The translations under genes and the position numbers were made by a program. A DNA stretch of 64,000 nucleotides from Diospyros lotus (taxonomy: Eukaryota > Streptophyta > Magnoliopsida > Ericales > Ebenaceae). The notes beneath the pieces were generated by a model. It had not been told where the DNA came from and did no database searches. It was given only the letters and a program-made list of their open reading frames with translations. The DNA is taken from positions 23,656,366-23,720,365 of the forward strand of contig NC_068351.1 of NCBI RefSeq assembly GCF_014633365.1. The letters run 5' to 3'. This document shows, in pieces, positions 12,151-22,142 of this stretch (its first letter is position 1; each line of letters opens with the position of its first letter).

Positions 12151-12810
12151 TCACAGTGATAAATCTAAATTAATCGGACCCCTTTGGCGCTTGTTACTAA
12201 TTGCCTTAGACCAGTCTATCCGAGGCTCATGAGGATCGTACTGTGGAACATAAGCATGTAATTTCTCTAGCAACTTATCAATGGTGGATGCAGAAATGAG
12301 AATCTTTCTTGCTGAACGAGAAATGAACTGTTGGTCCACAGCCTGATCAAGAAAAGAGAGTAACCCATCGAAAAAATGGTTAACATTTAAAAGTCCAATA
12401 GGTTTGGTATGGAGATTACTCTTGGCCCAGGAGATTATACAAAAGATTTCTTCAAGTGTTCCAAAACCTCCCGGTAAAGCAATGAAGGCATCTGACTGAT
12501 AAATCTTACAAGCCATGCGCTCAGACATAGAAGTCGTTTCTATAAGTTGACCGCGTGTAATCCCGGAAATATATGGTTCAGCTAAAGGGATTGGCATTAT
12601 ACCTACCACAGATGAATTTCCAAGATGTACAGCTTGTGAAACATAACCATTCAATCCACGACTTCCCCCTCCATATACCAAATTAATTTTTTTCTCTCCT
12701 AATTTTTTACCAAGTTCGCTCGCTGCAAGTGCGTAACAAATATCGCTCCCAAGTTGAGAGCCACAAAGTACACATATGGTATTGATTCGACGAACTAACT
12801 GGCCTTCCAT
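12151..12810 (-). CDS. LOG-like cytokinin riboside 5'-monophosphate phosphoribohydrolase carried by the retrotransposon
   Basis: The 219-residue ORF matches plant LONELY GUY enzymes over nearly their whole length. These enzymes release active cytokinin base from its riboside monophosphate in the cytosol or nucleus. Visible blocks are ICVLCGSQLG (12-21), LVYGGGSRGLNGYVSQAV (44-61), GIMPIPLAEPYISG (70-83), and SDAFIALPGGFGTLEEI (106-122), which contains the family signature PGG-x-GT-xx-E with E120/E121. GLLNVNHFFDGLLSFLDQAV (139-158) follows. Arg98 is present in SERM, where plant LOGs usually have a His-x-Arg-Lys motif, so the flanking His and Lys are changed and activity is uncertain. The ORF is intronless, unlike multi-exon plant LOG genes, which suggests capture through RNA. 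The C-terminal tail beyond 190 is more divergent. It lies 167 nt after the cysteine-rich ORF in the env-like position of the element. A CTTCTTTTCAG acceptor-like site ends at 12831, about 20 nt before the ATG. Confidence 0.9.
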   Translation of the reverse strand: MEGQLVRRINTICVLCGSQLGSDICYALAASELGKKLGEKKINLVYGGGSRGLNGYVSQAVHLGNSSVVGIMPIPLAEPYISGITRGQLIETTSMSERMACKIYQSDAFIALPGGFGTLEEIFCIISWAKSNLHTKPIGLLNVNHFFDGLLSFLDQAVDQQFISRSARKILISASTIDKLLEKLHAYVPQYDPHEPRIDWSKAISNKRQRGPINLDLSL

Positions 12811-12830
12811 GTTTGTTCCTTTTGTATGTC

Positions 12831-12846
12831 CTGAAAAGAAGTTTGG
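12831..12846 (-). promoter_or_regulatory. Candidate splice acceptor upstream of the LOG-like ORF
   Basis: The minus strand reads pyrimidine-rich CTTCTTTTCAG, then GACATAC, with the LOG ATG at 12810. Splicing to this site could give a subgenomic mRNA with LOG as first ORF. The donor is unknown; candidate local donors do not fuse the two accessory ORFs in frame. Confidence 0.45.
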
Positions 12847-12977
12847 CGATCAAAAGTAGCTATACAACAATTCAACAAGAAATAAATACAAACAAAAATC
12901 ATGCGTATGTATAAGTAGTTGTGATTGTGGCTCACATCTTCCTCTGGTTTTACGTCCAGAAACGGCTTAAACACTTT

Positions 12978-13523
12978 CTATGAAGCGGGGATAAGCTTCC
13001 CATCCAATTTTCTTATAGATTGGCAAACAGGGTCGTTTTTAGTCAGATTCCCAAGACTATAGCGTTGGTGGTCACTTCTGAACTGGGTCCATAAAGCAAG
13101 AAGTTCTCTTTGCACTATTCCACATGGATGCGTCTCAAGAGTCAATCGGATATCATCCAGAGACTCCTTACTCAGTCCATCCTTTATGAAACTAATTTTA
13201 TCTTCTCGATTTATGGACGTAAACCCCACAGATTTGCATCGTGTGTTACAGGTCCATCGAGCACATTTGTAACAACCATTCACTCTTTTCGCTCTTCTTT
13301 TCTTCGCAAAACTACTCTTCCCTAAGCCTGGAAAATGCTTAAAACTAGGTGAAGTTTCACCAGCTAATATAACTTTTGCTTCGATCAGCCAACGAATATC
13401 TTCAGGGATGTTATTAAGCATCAACAACCTAAGTCTTTCACACTTAGCAATATAAATTTTTTTCAAATCATTCTGCGGGAGAGATGGATAGTACTTGTGA
13501 ATTTTTGAGAGATAAAGATCCAT
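12978..13523 (-). CDS. NABP/CRP-like cysteine-rich basic protein carried by the retrotransposon
   Basis: This 181-residue ORF has an N-terminal domain without recognised motifs (1-65), a basic patch KKRRAKR at 74-80 resembling a nuclear-localisation signal, and Cys84, Cys87, Cys92 and Cys96 (C-x2-C-x4-C-x3-C). These are followed by a hydrophobic/acidic segment with SFIKDG at 111-116. Basic patch, Cys cluster and a following F-I-x-x-G segment, in that order, are the plan of carlavirus nucleic-acid-binding cysteine-rich proteins, some of which suppress RNA silencing; the Cys spacing here is shorter. Retroviral zinc knuckles are CCHC, which this is not. It lies between pol and the LOG-like ORF, with an A-run of 15 just before its ATG. 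The homology is inferred from pattern only; a de novo zinc-binding protein is the alternative. Confidence 0.68.
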   Translation of the reverse strand: MDLYLSKIHKYYPSLPQNDLKKIYIAKCERLRLLMLNNIPEDIRWLIEAKVILAGETSPSFKHFPGLGKSSFAKKRRAKRVNGCYKCARWTCNTRCKSVGFTSINREDKISFIKDGLSKESLDDIRLTLETHPCGIVQRELLALWTQFRSDHQRYSLGNLTKNDPVCQSIRKLDGKLIPAS

Positions 13524-14429
13524 TTTTTTTTTTTTTTTAACTATACTAAGAAGAAAGTAAAGAACTATAAACTTTACAAAAGGGATGAGAGTACCTGATC
13601 GGAGAATAACACAAAGGAGAGAAGACTGAGCTCAAGAAGGGTGGCTTGCCTTATACAGATATGGAGTCTCTTATAGAGCAATGACCATCACTATTTTACA
13701 CTCGGCTCGAGGCATGCCATAATTACAGGGTCAGGCTTGGCGTCTCTTTTTCAACGCTTGGTGCCTCATTTTTCAACATTTGGCAGTGTGTCTTATCCTT
13801 TATAGGGCAGTGTGATTGCACTGCCCAAGAAAAGATAGCTACCACCAGCGTCAATTCTGTCTCTCTCAATTCAAATTTTTTTTTATATTATTATTTTATT
13901 GTTTTTTTTTTAATTTTTTTATTCTTATTCTTATTATTATTATTAATTATTTTATTTTTATTTTTTTTGATTTTTTTTTAATAAATGTTTTGTTTTAGAG
14001 GCCCAATAAAATCATACATACCACACAAGACAATATTATCGAGTCTAACAAAATTATTTGCACAATGGATCAGTTTCAAACACCAATAAAATCAAGTACA
14101 CCTTACATTGTCCTCAATCGACAATAAAAGGATAGAAGATAGGCATACCTGGTGGTCTTCAATGCATGAACTCGTATGCAAAAAAAATTTATTTAGACTG
14201 CACACAGAGAAACACTATTTGAATCAAAGTTAATTAAGTAATGCAGAAAATGAACAACTTATATATATAATTCTTTATTATTTTATTTTATTTTATTTTA
14301 TTTTTTAATTTTTTTTATTTAATTTTTTTATTTTTTTTATTATTTTTTTTCAGATCTATAAACATCCATTTAACCTAAATGGAAATGTGGTCTTTTAACG
14401 TCAGATTCCCAGACGATAGGAAACTTTTC
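13524..14429. other. A-rich spacer between pol and the accessory ORFs
   Basis: In element sense this 0.9-kb gap is dominated by A-rich low-complexity tracts at about 13524-13538, 13867-13985 and 14275-14352. No ORF with a recognisable domain is present. Confidence 0.7.
13539..13562 (-). promoter_or_regulatory. Candidate splice acceptor upstream of the cysteine-rich ORF
   Basis: The minus strand reads TTTACTTTCTTCTTAG with the AG at 13547-13546, about 23 nt before the ATG at 13523. A CAG|GTACTC donor-like site lies only ~45 nt further upstream, too close for a plant intron, so any donor would be further 5'. Confidence 0.4.
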
Positions 14430-17400
14430 CTACTCATCAGATGATGATGGATCATCTAAATCCACAACTCCTTCATTCTCCTCAACACTACCCTGGTATG
14501 GTTTCAACCTATGACCATTGACTGTTAGAAGCTGTCCTGACTCCGGATTTTCTATCTCAAATGCCCCATATCCTGAGATGGACTTGATTATAAAGGGGCC
14601 GACCCATCGAGACTTCAATTTTCCTGGGAATAGATGCAATCGAGAATCATACAAGAGTACCCGTTGCCCTACCTAAAAGCTTTTTCGAATGATGTGCCGA
14701 TCATGTAACTCTTTCATGCGAACCTTGGCCAATCGTGCATTTTCAAATGCTTCATTCCGAATTTCCTCAAGTTCATTCAATTGGAGCTTCCTGGATAAGC
14801 CTGCTTCAGTTAGACTCTTGTTGATCTTATGAATTGCCCAATATGCTTTATGCTCAATTTCCACCGGCAGATGACAAGATTTACCGTATACTAGCCTATA
14901 GGGAGACATTCCCAAAATTGTTTTGTAAGTTGTCCTGTACGCCCAAAGAGCGTCTACTAGTCTTAAGGACCAATCCTTACGATTAGCAGCAATAGTCTTT
15001 TCCAATATGCGCTTAATCTCCCTATTGGCTAGCTCGGCTTGACCATTGGTTTGGGGATGGTATGGTGTTGCAACCTTATGCAGTACACCATATTTCTTCA
15101 TTAATCCTGCTACAACTTTATTACAAAAATGGGAACCCCCATCACTGATGATTGCTCGTGGCATCCCAAATCGACTGAATATGTTTTCTTTCAAAAATTT
15201 CACGACAGTCCTATGGTCATTTGTTCTGGCCGGGATTGCTTCTACCCATTTGGACACATAGTCAACAGCAAGTAAGATATATTCATGACCAAATGAATTG
15301 ACAAATGGGCCCATAAAATCCATACCCCAACAGTCAAAAACTTCTAACACTTGGATCGGATGTAATGGCATCATGTTTCTCCTTGACAGACTTCCTAACC
15401 TTTGACATCGATCGCAATTTGAACAGAACTTGTACACATCCTTGAACAGTGTCGGCCAATAAAATCCACTCTGAAAAATTTTTGCAACTGTTTTCTTGAC
15501 AGAAAAATGGCCTCCACATGCAAGAGTATGACTGAAATTGATGACACTTTGTTGCTCATGATCGGGTATGCATCTACGAATGATTTGGTCAGGACAATAC
15601 TTGAAGAGGTAGGGCTCATCCCAAAAGAAGGTTCTGACTTTTCTGAAGAATTTATGCCTATCTTGCTTACTCCAATGGTCTGGGATCAGACCAGTTGCCA
15701 GGTAGTTCGCAATGTCGGCATACCAAGGGACAACAGATGATGCACGAATAACATTTACTTTAAATAGTTGCTCATCAGGGAAATTGTCATGAATTGGTTC
15801 ATCAAATTGTGTGAGATCTTGACTTGGAATCCTTGACAAATGGTCAGCCACCACATTTTCTACTCCCTTCTTGTCTCTGATTTCAATGTTGAACTCTTGT
15901 AGGAGTAAGATCCATCGGAGCAGACGGGGTTTTGCATCTTGCTTTGTGAACAAATACTTCAGAGCAGCGTGATCAGTAAAAATGATCACTAGTGACCCTA
16001 CGAGGTAAGATCGAAACTTGTCCAGGGCAAAGACAACTGCTAGTAACTCTTTCTCTGTAGTGGTGTAATTCTTTTGTGCCTCATTAAGAGTTTTGCTAGC
16101 ATAATATATCACATAAGGTTTCTTATCCTTCCTCTGCCCTAACACAGCTCCTACCGCGTAATCACTAGCATCGCACATAAGTTCAAACGGGAGGGACCAA
16201 TCAGGGGACTGAATGATAGGTGCTGAAATGAGTGCATCTTTCAATTTATCAAAAGCATTTTGACAGGCAGGACTCCATTCAAACGGAACATCTTGAGACA
16301 ACAAATGGCACAAGGGTCTTGTTATGGTGCTAAAGGAAGCAATGAATCTCCTATAAAACCCTGCATGTCCCAAAAAACTTCTGATGTCTTTCACATTCCT
16401 AGGGATGGGGAGTTTTTGAATTGTTTCAATTTTTGACATGTCTACCTCCATCCCCCTAGATGAAACGATGTGCCCCAAGACTATGCCCTGTTTCACCATG
16501 AAGTGACATTTTTCCCAATTGAGTATCAGATTTGTTTCCTCACATCTTGCTAAAACCTTTTTCAGATTCTCCAAACAGGCCTCAAAGTTACTTCCATAAA
16601 CAGAAAAGTCATCCATAAATACTTCAACAATCTGCTCAACCATTTCACTGAAAATGCTCATCATACACCTTTGAAAGGTGGCTGGAGCATTGCATAACCT
16701 AAATGGCATGCGCCTGTATGCAAATGTCCCAAATGGACATGTGAAAGTTGTCTTCTCTTGATCTTCTAGTGTAATTTCTATCTGATTGTACCCTGAGTAG
16801 CCATCTAAGAAACAATAGTAGGCTTGGCCTGCTATTCTCTCCAGAACTTGATCCAAGAAAGGCAAAGGAAAATGATATTTCCTTGTCACAGAATTGAGCT
16901 TTCTATAATCAATGCACATACGCCATCCTGTCTGGATGCGCGTGGGAATCAGTTCATTGTTCTCATTTTTTACAACAGTGACTCCAGACTTTTTGGGTAC
17001 TACCTGTGTTGGACTTACCCACTTAGAATCAGAGATTGGGTAAATTATTTCAGCATCCAATAGCTTAAGCACTTCTTTTCTGACAACTTCTTTCATGTTG
17101 GGATTTAATCTCATTTGCATTTGCCTAACTGGTTTTGCTCCTTCTTCCAAGAATATCTTATGAGTACAGATCAAAGGGCTAATACCTTGCAAATCTGAAA
17201 TGGTCCATCCTAATGACTTCCTGTGTGCTTTTAGAACTTCTATCAGTTGTTGCTCTTGCTGAGGTGTCAAACTTGAAGAGATCACCACTGGGAATGCTTC
17301 CCCTTCTCCTAGAAAGACATACTTCAAATCACTGGGCAATGGCTTTCTCTCAGGCGTGGACTGATGGCTATCAGGAGCCATGAGCTTACTGTCCAAGTTC

Positions 17401-18173
17401 CTTAATGGCTCTAAACCAGGCATCCATGTAGGCTTCTCACTTTCTTTGCTTATGACTTCCACTTCTTTTATTTCTTCAAGATCTTGATTTCCTTCTTTGG
17501 GTCTTCTCATGAACTCTTCAAAACAGTCATTGGTCAGTGTTTGGATCAAGTCTACCTCCTCCACTTCACTCTCAGTGTCCTGATGTTTGGCTACCCTGAA
17601 GATATTCATTTCTACAGTCATGTTCCCAAAAGATAGCTTTAACACACCATTCCTACAGTTGATGATGGCATTTGATGTGGCAAGGAATGGTCGACCTAAG
17701 ATGACTGGCACAGGAGGTTGAGGCCCCTGATGCGGCTGGGTGTCCAAAACGATGAAGTCCACTGGAAAGTAGAACTTATCGATTTGTACTAGAACATCCT
17801 CCACAATTCCTCGTGGAACTTTGACTGATCGATCAGCCAGCTGAAGGGTCACTCTAGTGGGTTTAAGCTCACCTAATCCCAACTGTTGATACACACTGTA
17901 TGGCAACAAATTGACACTAGCTCCTAAATCCAAGAGTGCCCGATCAACCTTTTGACTTCCTATGATGCATGTAATGGTTGGACAGCCTGGATCTTTGTAT
18001 TTGGGAGGAGTTTTCAATTGGAGAATGGCGCTGACTTGTTCAGTCAAGAATGCCTTTTCATGCACATTTGTTTTCCTTTTGACAGTGCACAGATCTTTCA
18101 AAAACTTTGCATATGAAGGTGTTTGTTTGATTGCATCCAACAGCGGGATGCTGATTCTCACTTGCTTAAACAC
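14430..18173 (-). pseudogene. pol: Athila pol polyprotein (PR-RT-RNaseH-IN), broken by one stop codon
   Basis: The frame runs to 14430 with a single TAG at 14675-14673. The main part is 1166 residues from the first Met. Aspartic protease is marked by Asp82 in LDLGAS. Reverse transcriptase spans about 350-600 with [11 protein letters not shown] and FMDD at 519-522. RNase H starts near 665 ([13 protein letters not shown]). Integrase has an HHCC zinc region (about 882-923) and DDE residues near Asp952, Asp1011 and Glu1047. After the stop, 75-80 residues of the integrase C-terminal region continue in frame. Residue 492 is Arg where the motif MPFGLCNAP normally has Gly, a change likely to harm the reverse transcriptase. 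The frame is continuous with gag across one TAA (18197-18195). Confidence 0.93.
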
Positions 18174-18194
18174 TTCATATATATCTGCATTTTG

Positions 18195-19928
18195 TTACTC
18201 TTTTTTCAAATGATTCAACCTTTGTGGAAAATGTGGTTTGGACCTGTATTGAATTTCTTTCTCATCTTCTTTTTGTTTTTCATTTTTCTCATTTTTTTCA
18301 TTTTTCTCATTTTTTTCATTTTTTTCCACGGTGGATTCATGATCTTTTGGTTCTTTTTCTTCATCAACATGTTGGTTTATCCTAGGATCAGTTGGTTTCT
18401 CAATTATTCTTCCACTTCTTAGGGCAGTCACTGCTTGCACTTGTTCATGAGTGTTGGTTTCACTATTTGAAGCTTCTACCTGGTTGGTTTGCCTAATTGG
18501 GTTAGGATTAGTTTGGGATGGAAACCTCCTGGGTTCTCTCACACTCAATGTTTGTGTTATCTTGGTCAACTGGCTCCTAATGTCTTCTATGGCTCTGTTT
18601 GTTTGGTCTTGATTTTTGACAAGCTGAGCAACCTGATTATTGATACCTGTTTGACTTTGGATGAACTGGTGCAAGGTATCTTCCAAAGATCTCCTATGAG
18701 GAGGTTGGTAAGTATTGGATGAAGAACCTTGATTTTGTTGGAAGGTATGTTGTTGTGTAGGGAAGGGAGGTTGAGAATGATTTCCAGAATCATTTCTCCA
18801 AGAAAAATTGGGGTGATTTCTATTATTGGGATGGTATGAATTGTAGTTCTGATTATTCCCATAATAGGCTCCACTCTGATTTTGATTTTGTCTCCCCTCA
18901 AAGTTGTGTGAATGATTGTTATTAGTCTGCCCATACAATACCTCCTTGAAAGCAGGTAGGGTAGGACATTCTTCAGTTGAATGATCTGTTGCATCACACA
19001 CAACACACTTTACTTCCACTTGATTAACATATTGCACCTTTTTGGGTTGCATGTTTTCAACTTTCTTTATTAAAGCAGTTAGTCTTGCATTTAAATCGTC
19101 ACTCTCACTCAGTTGGTATCTCCCTCTAGGTTGTGGATTTTCTCTTGAATCAAGAGCAGATGTTGGACCAACTTCCCAGTTCTTTGTATTCTCAGCCAAT
19201 GTGTCAAAGAAGTGGAAAGCTTCTTCTGGAGTCTTCTCATAGAATTCTCCATTGCACATTGTAGAAACTAGCATTTTCAATTGGGGAGTGAGTGAATCAT
19301 GAAAGAAACTGACCACTCTCCATTGCTCAAAAGCATGGTGCGGACAAGTGTGAAGAAGGTCTTTAAACCTTTCCCACGCTTGCGCAAAATTCTCATTTGG
19401 TTTACAGGCAAAGTTCATGATTTGTCTTTGAAGAGTAGCAGTTCTGTTGGCAGGGAAGTATTTTTTTAAGAAAGTTGTTTGCATTTCTCTCCAAGTTCCT
19501 ATAGATCTAGGTGGGAGAGTGCTTAACCATATTTTTGCCTTATCTTTCAGTGAGAATGGAAAGAGTTTTAATCTTATGACATCCTCATTTGCTGTATGGT
19601 CCATGCAAGTGCTACATACTTCCTCAAATTCTTTCATATGAGTATATGGATTTTCAGAATCCATGCCATGAAAAGTTGGCAACAATTGGATTATGCCAGG
19701 TTTGAAGTTAAACCTATGATGATTGATGGGAAGAATAATGCATGAGGGGGTTGTCTGCCTAGGAGGATGAAGATACTCCCTAAGGGGTCTGATCATCTCC
19801 TGATCAATGGGATCAGGGTCACCGTGGTCACTACCACGTGTAGACATGTTCTGTGGAAGTGGCATGTTCTCATTGTGTTGAGACACGAGTGACTGATTTT
19901 CTACAGTTTTACCTGACCTAAGTATCAT
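18195..19928 (-). CDS. gag: Athila gag (capsid/nucleocapsid) polyprotein
   Basis: The ORF encodes 577 residues. The capsid-like retrotransposon gag domain spans about 90-255 (motifs DKAKIWLSTLPP and LQRQIMNFACKPNENFAQAW). A CCHC zinc knuckle follows at Cys308, Cys311, His316 and Cys321 (spacing 2-4-4). The tail is Asn/Gln-rich, then highly charged with repeated EKN triplets near 545-565. The start is the ATG at 19928, preceded by a ~130-nt leader after the primer site. The single TAA before pol is followed by CAA, which could be a mutation or a read-through point; related elements usually have one continuous gag-pol frame. Confidence 0.92.
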   Translation of the reverse strand: MILRSGKTVENQSLVSQHNENMPLPQNMSTRGSDHGDPDPIDQEMIRPLREYLHPPRQTTPSCIILPINHHRFNFKPGIIQLLPTFHGMDSENPYTHMKEFEEVCSTCMDHTANEDVIRLKLFPFSLKDKAKIWLSTLPPRSIGTWREMQTTFLKKYFPANRTATLQRQIMNFACKPNENFAQAWERFKDLLHTCPHHAFEQWRVVSFFHDSLTPQLKMLVSTMCNGEFYEKTPEEAFHFFDTLAENTKNWEVGPTSALDSRENPQPRGRYQLSESDDLNARLTALIKKVENMQPKKVQYVNQVEVKCVVCDATDHSTEECPTLPAFKEVLYGQTNNNHSHNFEGRQNQNQSGAYYGNNQNYNSYHPNNRNHPNFSWRNDSGNHSQPPFPTQQHTFQQNQGSSSNTYQPPHRRSLEDTLHQFIQSQTGINNQVAQLVKNQDQTNRAIEDIRSQLTKITQTLSVREPRRFPSQTNPNPIRQTNQVEASNSETNTHEQVQAVTALRSGRIIEKPTDPRINQHVDEEKEPKDHESTVEKNEKNEKNEKNEKNEKQKEDEKEIQYRSKPHFPQRLNHLKKE

Positions 19929-20039
19929 ACACTATGCACAAATAAAAATAAAGTAAAAAGAAACAGAGTTACCGAATTTATCAGGAGATGCTTCTTCTTA
20001 TATATATATATATTTTTCCTTTTTGTTTTTGCCTCAATC

Positions 20040-20057
20040 TCCCCGGCAACGGCGCCA
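20040..20057 (-). other. Primer binding site, tRNA-Asp type
   Basis: The minus strand reads TGGCGCCGTTGCCGGGGA, complementary to the 3' end of plant tRNA-Asp and usual for Athila. It is separated from the 5' LTR end (20063) by five bases. Confidence 0.92.
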
Positions 20058-20062
20058 AAACT

Positions 20063-22137
20063 TGGCTGCACTCCCACCCTGCAATTAAAACACAAAACAA
20101 AACACAATAAAAATTTTATATTTTTTTCTTTGTTTAGGTGAGAGGTTTATACTCGTCAGTGTACGAGTGCAGTTGTAGTCCAAATTTAAATTTATATTTT
20201 CTGAATGAGTCCAGGTCGTCCACTGAGAGATTTATTTATGGAAAAATAAAAAGAATGTCACACAAGCACACACGCATTTGGATAAATTGGCAACAAGGTT
20301 TTTTATGGTTTTTTAAACAACAGATACTAGAAAATAAATTAAGGCAGTAATTGAAATAAATACTTTAAGTGAGAATATAAAATTGGATAGTACTTGAGTT
20401 AAGACAATTTCAGTGCCAACCCGTTGATTCCCAAATTTTAGCATAAAAGATTAGCAACATTAATTTAATTTCAGATATGAGGGTTTGTTATTAAATGCAA
20501 TTAGAGATGATGATAGTTCTAGGTTAAGCAATCCCCATACATGATATGCGGGATTCTAATTTAAGCAACCACCATAAATTCAATTGCAATTAATACACAA
20601 AACAACTAAATTAATCATCCGGGTTTGGGTATGATGGCGTTTCCAGTTCTAGTAACTCTCATACATGGCATGAAAGCTCTAAGTTAGGCTTACGCTCCAA
20701 TCCAAACCTAGTGATTTCTCAATAATTAAGATACACTCATACTGAAATTTAAATTAATGTTACTTATTTAAAGCGCAGCTTTCTTTGGGAATCATTGGCG
20801 TTGGACACTGTCCTTGCCTTAACCCAAGATTAGATTTAGCTACTCATTTCCATTTAAAAGTTAATTGACATGAATTTAAACGACGTAATTTAAATAACAG
20901 AATTTAAATGACAAGAAATTTTAAAGGCATAAACTAACCGGCCATTTAGGCGGTGAATAATTAAATAACAAGAATTAAAATGACAAGAAATTTAAAGGTA
21001 TAAACTAACCGTCCATTTAGGCGGTGAATAATTAAATAACAAGAATTAAAATGACAAGAAATTTAAAGGCACAAATTAACCGGCCATTTAGGCGATGAAT
21101 AATAAAGTAATAATAAATGACATAAGAATTTAAAAGAAGAAAGGAAGGAAGTAAAATCACAAGAGAGAATACTAAAGAAAAGGAGAAAGAACAAGAACAA
21201 TTCTCAAAGAGAGAATTATAAGGAAACAACTAAACTTTGATTCAAGAATAATAATCACACTTACAAATGCAATCAAGTGATCTATTTATAGGCCACAAGA
21301 TGCAATACAAACCACACAATTTCAATTATTCAACTAGACATAATTATATCTAATGGGCACTTACACACTTAAAGTTAAATGGATTTTAGCTATAATACAC
21401 ACCTAATATTAAATGGATTTTAGCTAAAATACATACCTAATAAAGCATTCATAAAGTTAAATGGATTTTAGCTATAATATCCACCTAATAGTTAAATGGA
21501 TTTTAGCTAAAAAACACACCTAATAAAGCTCTCACATAAAAAATAAGAATAGATTTCTATAAATTGGTTTTTAATCTTCATTAGGATTAAAAATAATCCT
21601 TGGGCCTTCTCCAAATAATATCTTCCATGGGTTGCTCAAATTGGGCCTTAATTCTTCATGGGCTTGAATTCTTCATGGACTTTAATTTTTCATGTGCTTG
21701 ATTTCTTCATGGACTTGAATTCTTCATGGGCTTGATTTCTCCATGGGTTTGATTTCTTCATGGACTTGAATTCTTCATGGACTTTAAGTCTTCATGGACT
21801 TTAATTCTTCATGCCTAAAAAAAAATAAAAATAATTTAATGTTATTAATAAATTATATATTATATATATGTATTACACATGGCACATATATATATATATT
21901 ATATTATATTATATATATATTACATGAATGCATATAATGATGTATATGTATTATATATAATTTTATATATTATTATTATTATTATTAAATTTTACTTTAA
22001 AATGTCATTTCATTCATTTTTCAATTTAAACTTGCATATAACCATAAAATATATATTAATATCTAATTTAAACTATTTTTAAGATCAAAAGAAGGGTATA
22101 ATTATAACAAAATTTTTATAAAATTAACCACTAATCA
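20063..22137 (-). repeat. Athila element 5' LTR
   Basis: The 2075-bp copy matches the 3' LTR with about 15 substitutions and small indels in a TA run and a TTA run. The TATA box on the minus strand is at 21282-21291. It ends at CTAATCA (22137), followed by the GCACT duplication. Confidence 0.95.
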
Positions 22138-22142
22138 GCACT

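Larger units (their letters stand above)
8410..22137 (-). mobile_element. Full-length Athila-type Ty3/gypsy retrotransposon with two accessory ORFs
   Basis: This element is 13.7 kb with LTRs at 20063-22137 (5') and 8410-10479 (3'). It is flanked by perfect GCACT target duplications (8405-8409 and 22138-22142). The LTRs run TGATTAGTGG...GCAGCCA in element sense. A tRNA-Asp primer site, gag, pol in PR-RT-RNaseH-IN order, two extra ORFs and a G-run polypurine tract follow in that order. Gag and pol match the Athila style (DLGA protease, FMDD reverse transcriptase, tRNA-Asp PBS). About 15 substitutions distinguish the LTRs by eye (around 0.7 percent), so the insertion is recent. Coding capacity is damaged by two in-frame stops in gag-pol, but the accessory ORFs are open. 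Confidence 0.95.

Noticed and set aside
12811..12977. An intron fusing the cysteine-rich ORF and the LOG ORF into one protein
   Set aside because: A donor-like GAT|GTGAGC and acceptor TTTTCAG exist, but the donor lies after the CRP stop and the join is out of the LOG frame.
12151..13523. Host genes that merely lie between two LTRs
   Set aside because: They sit within one element bounded by matching LTRs, primer site, polypurine tract and target duplication, on the element's coding strand. They are therefore part of the element as inserted.
14673..18173. Short ORFs antisense to pol
   Set aside because: They are shadows of the pol frame with no independent support.
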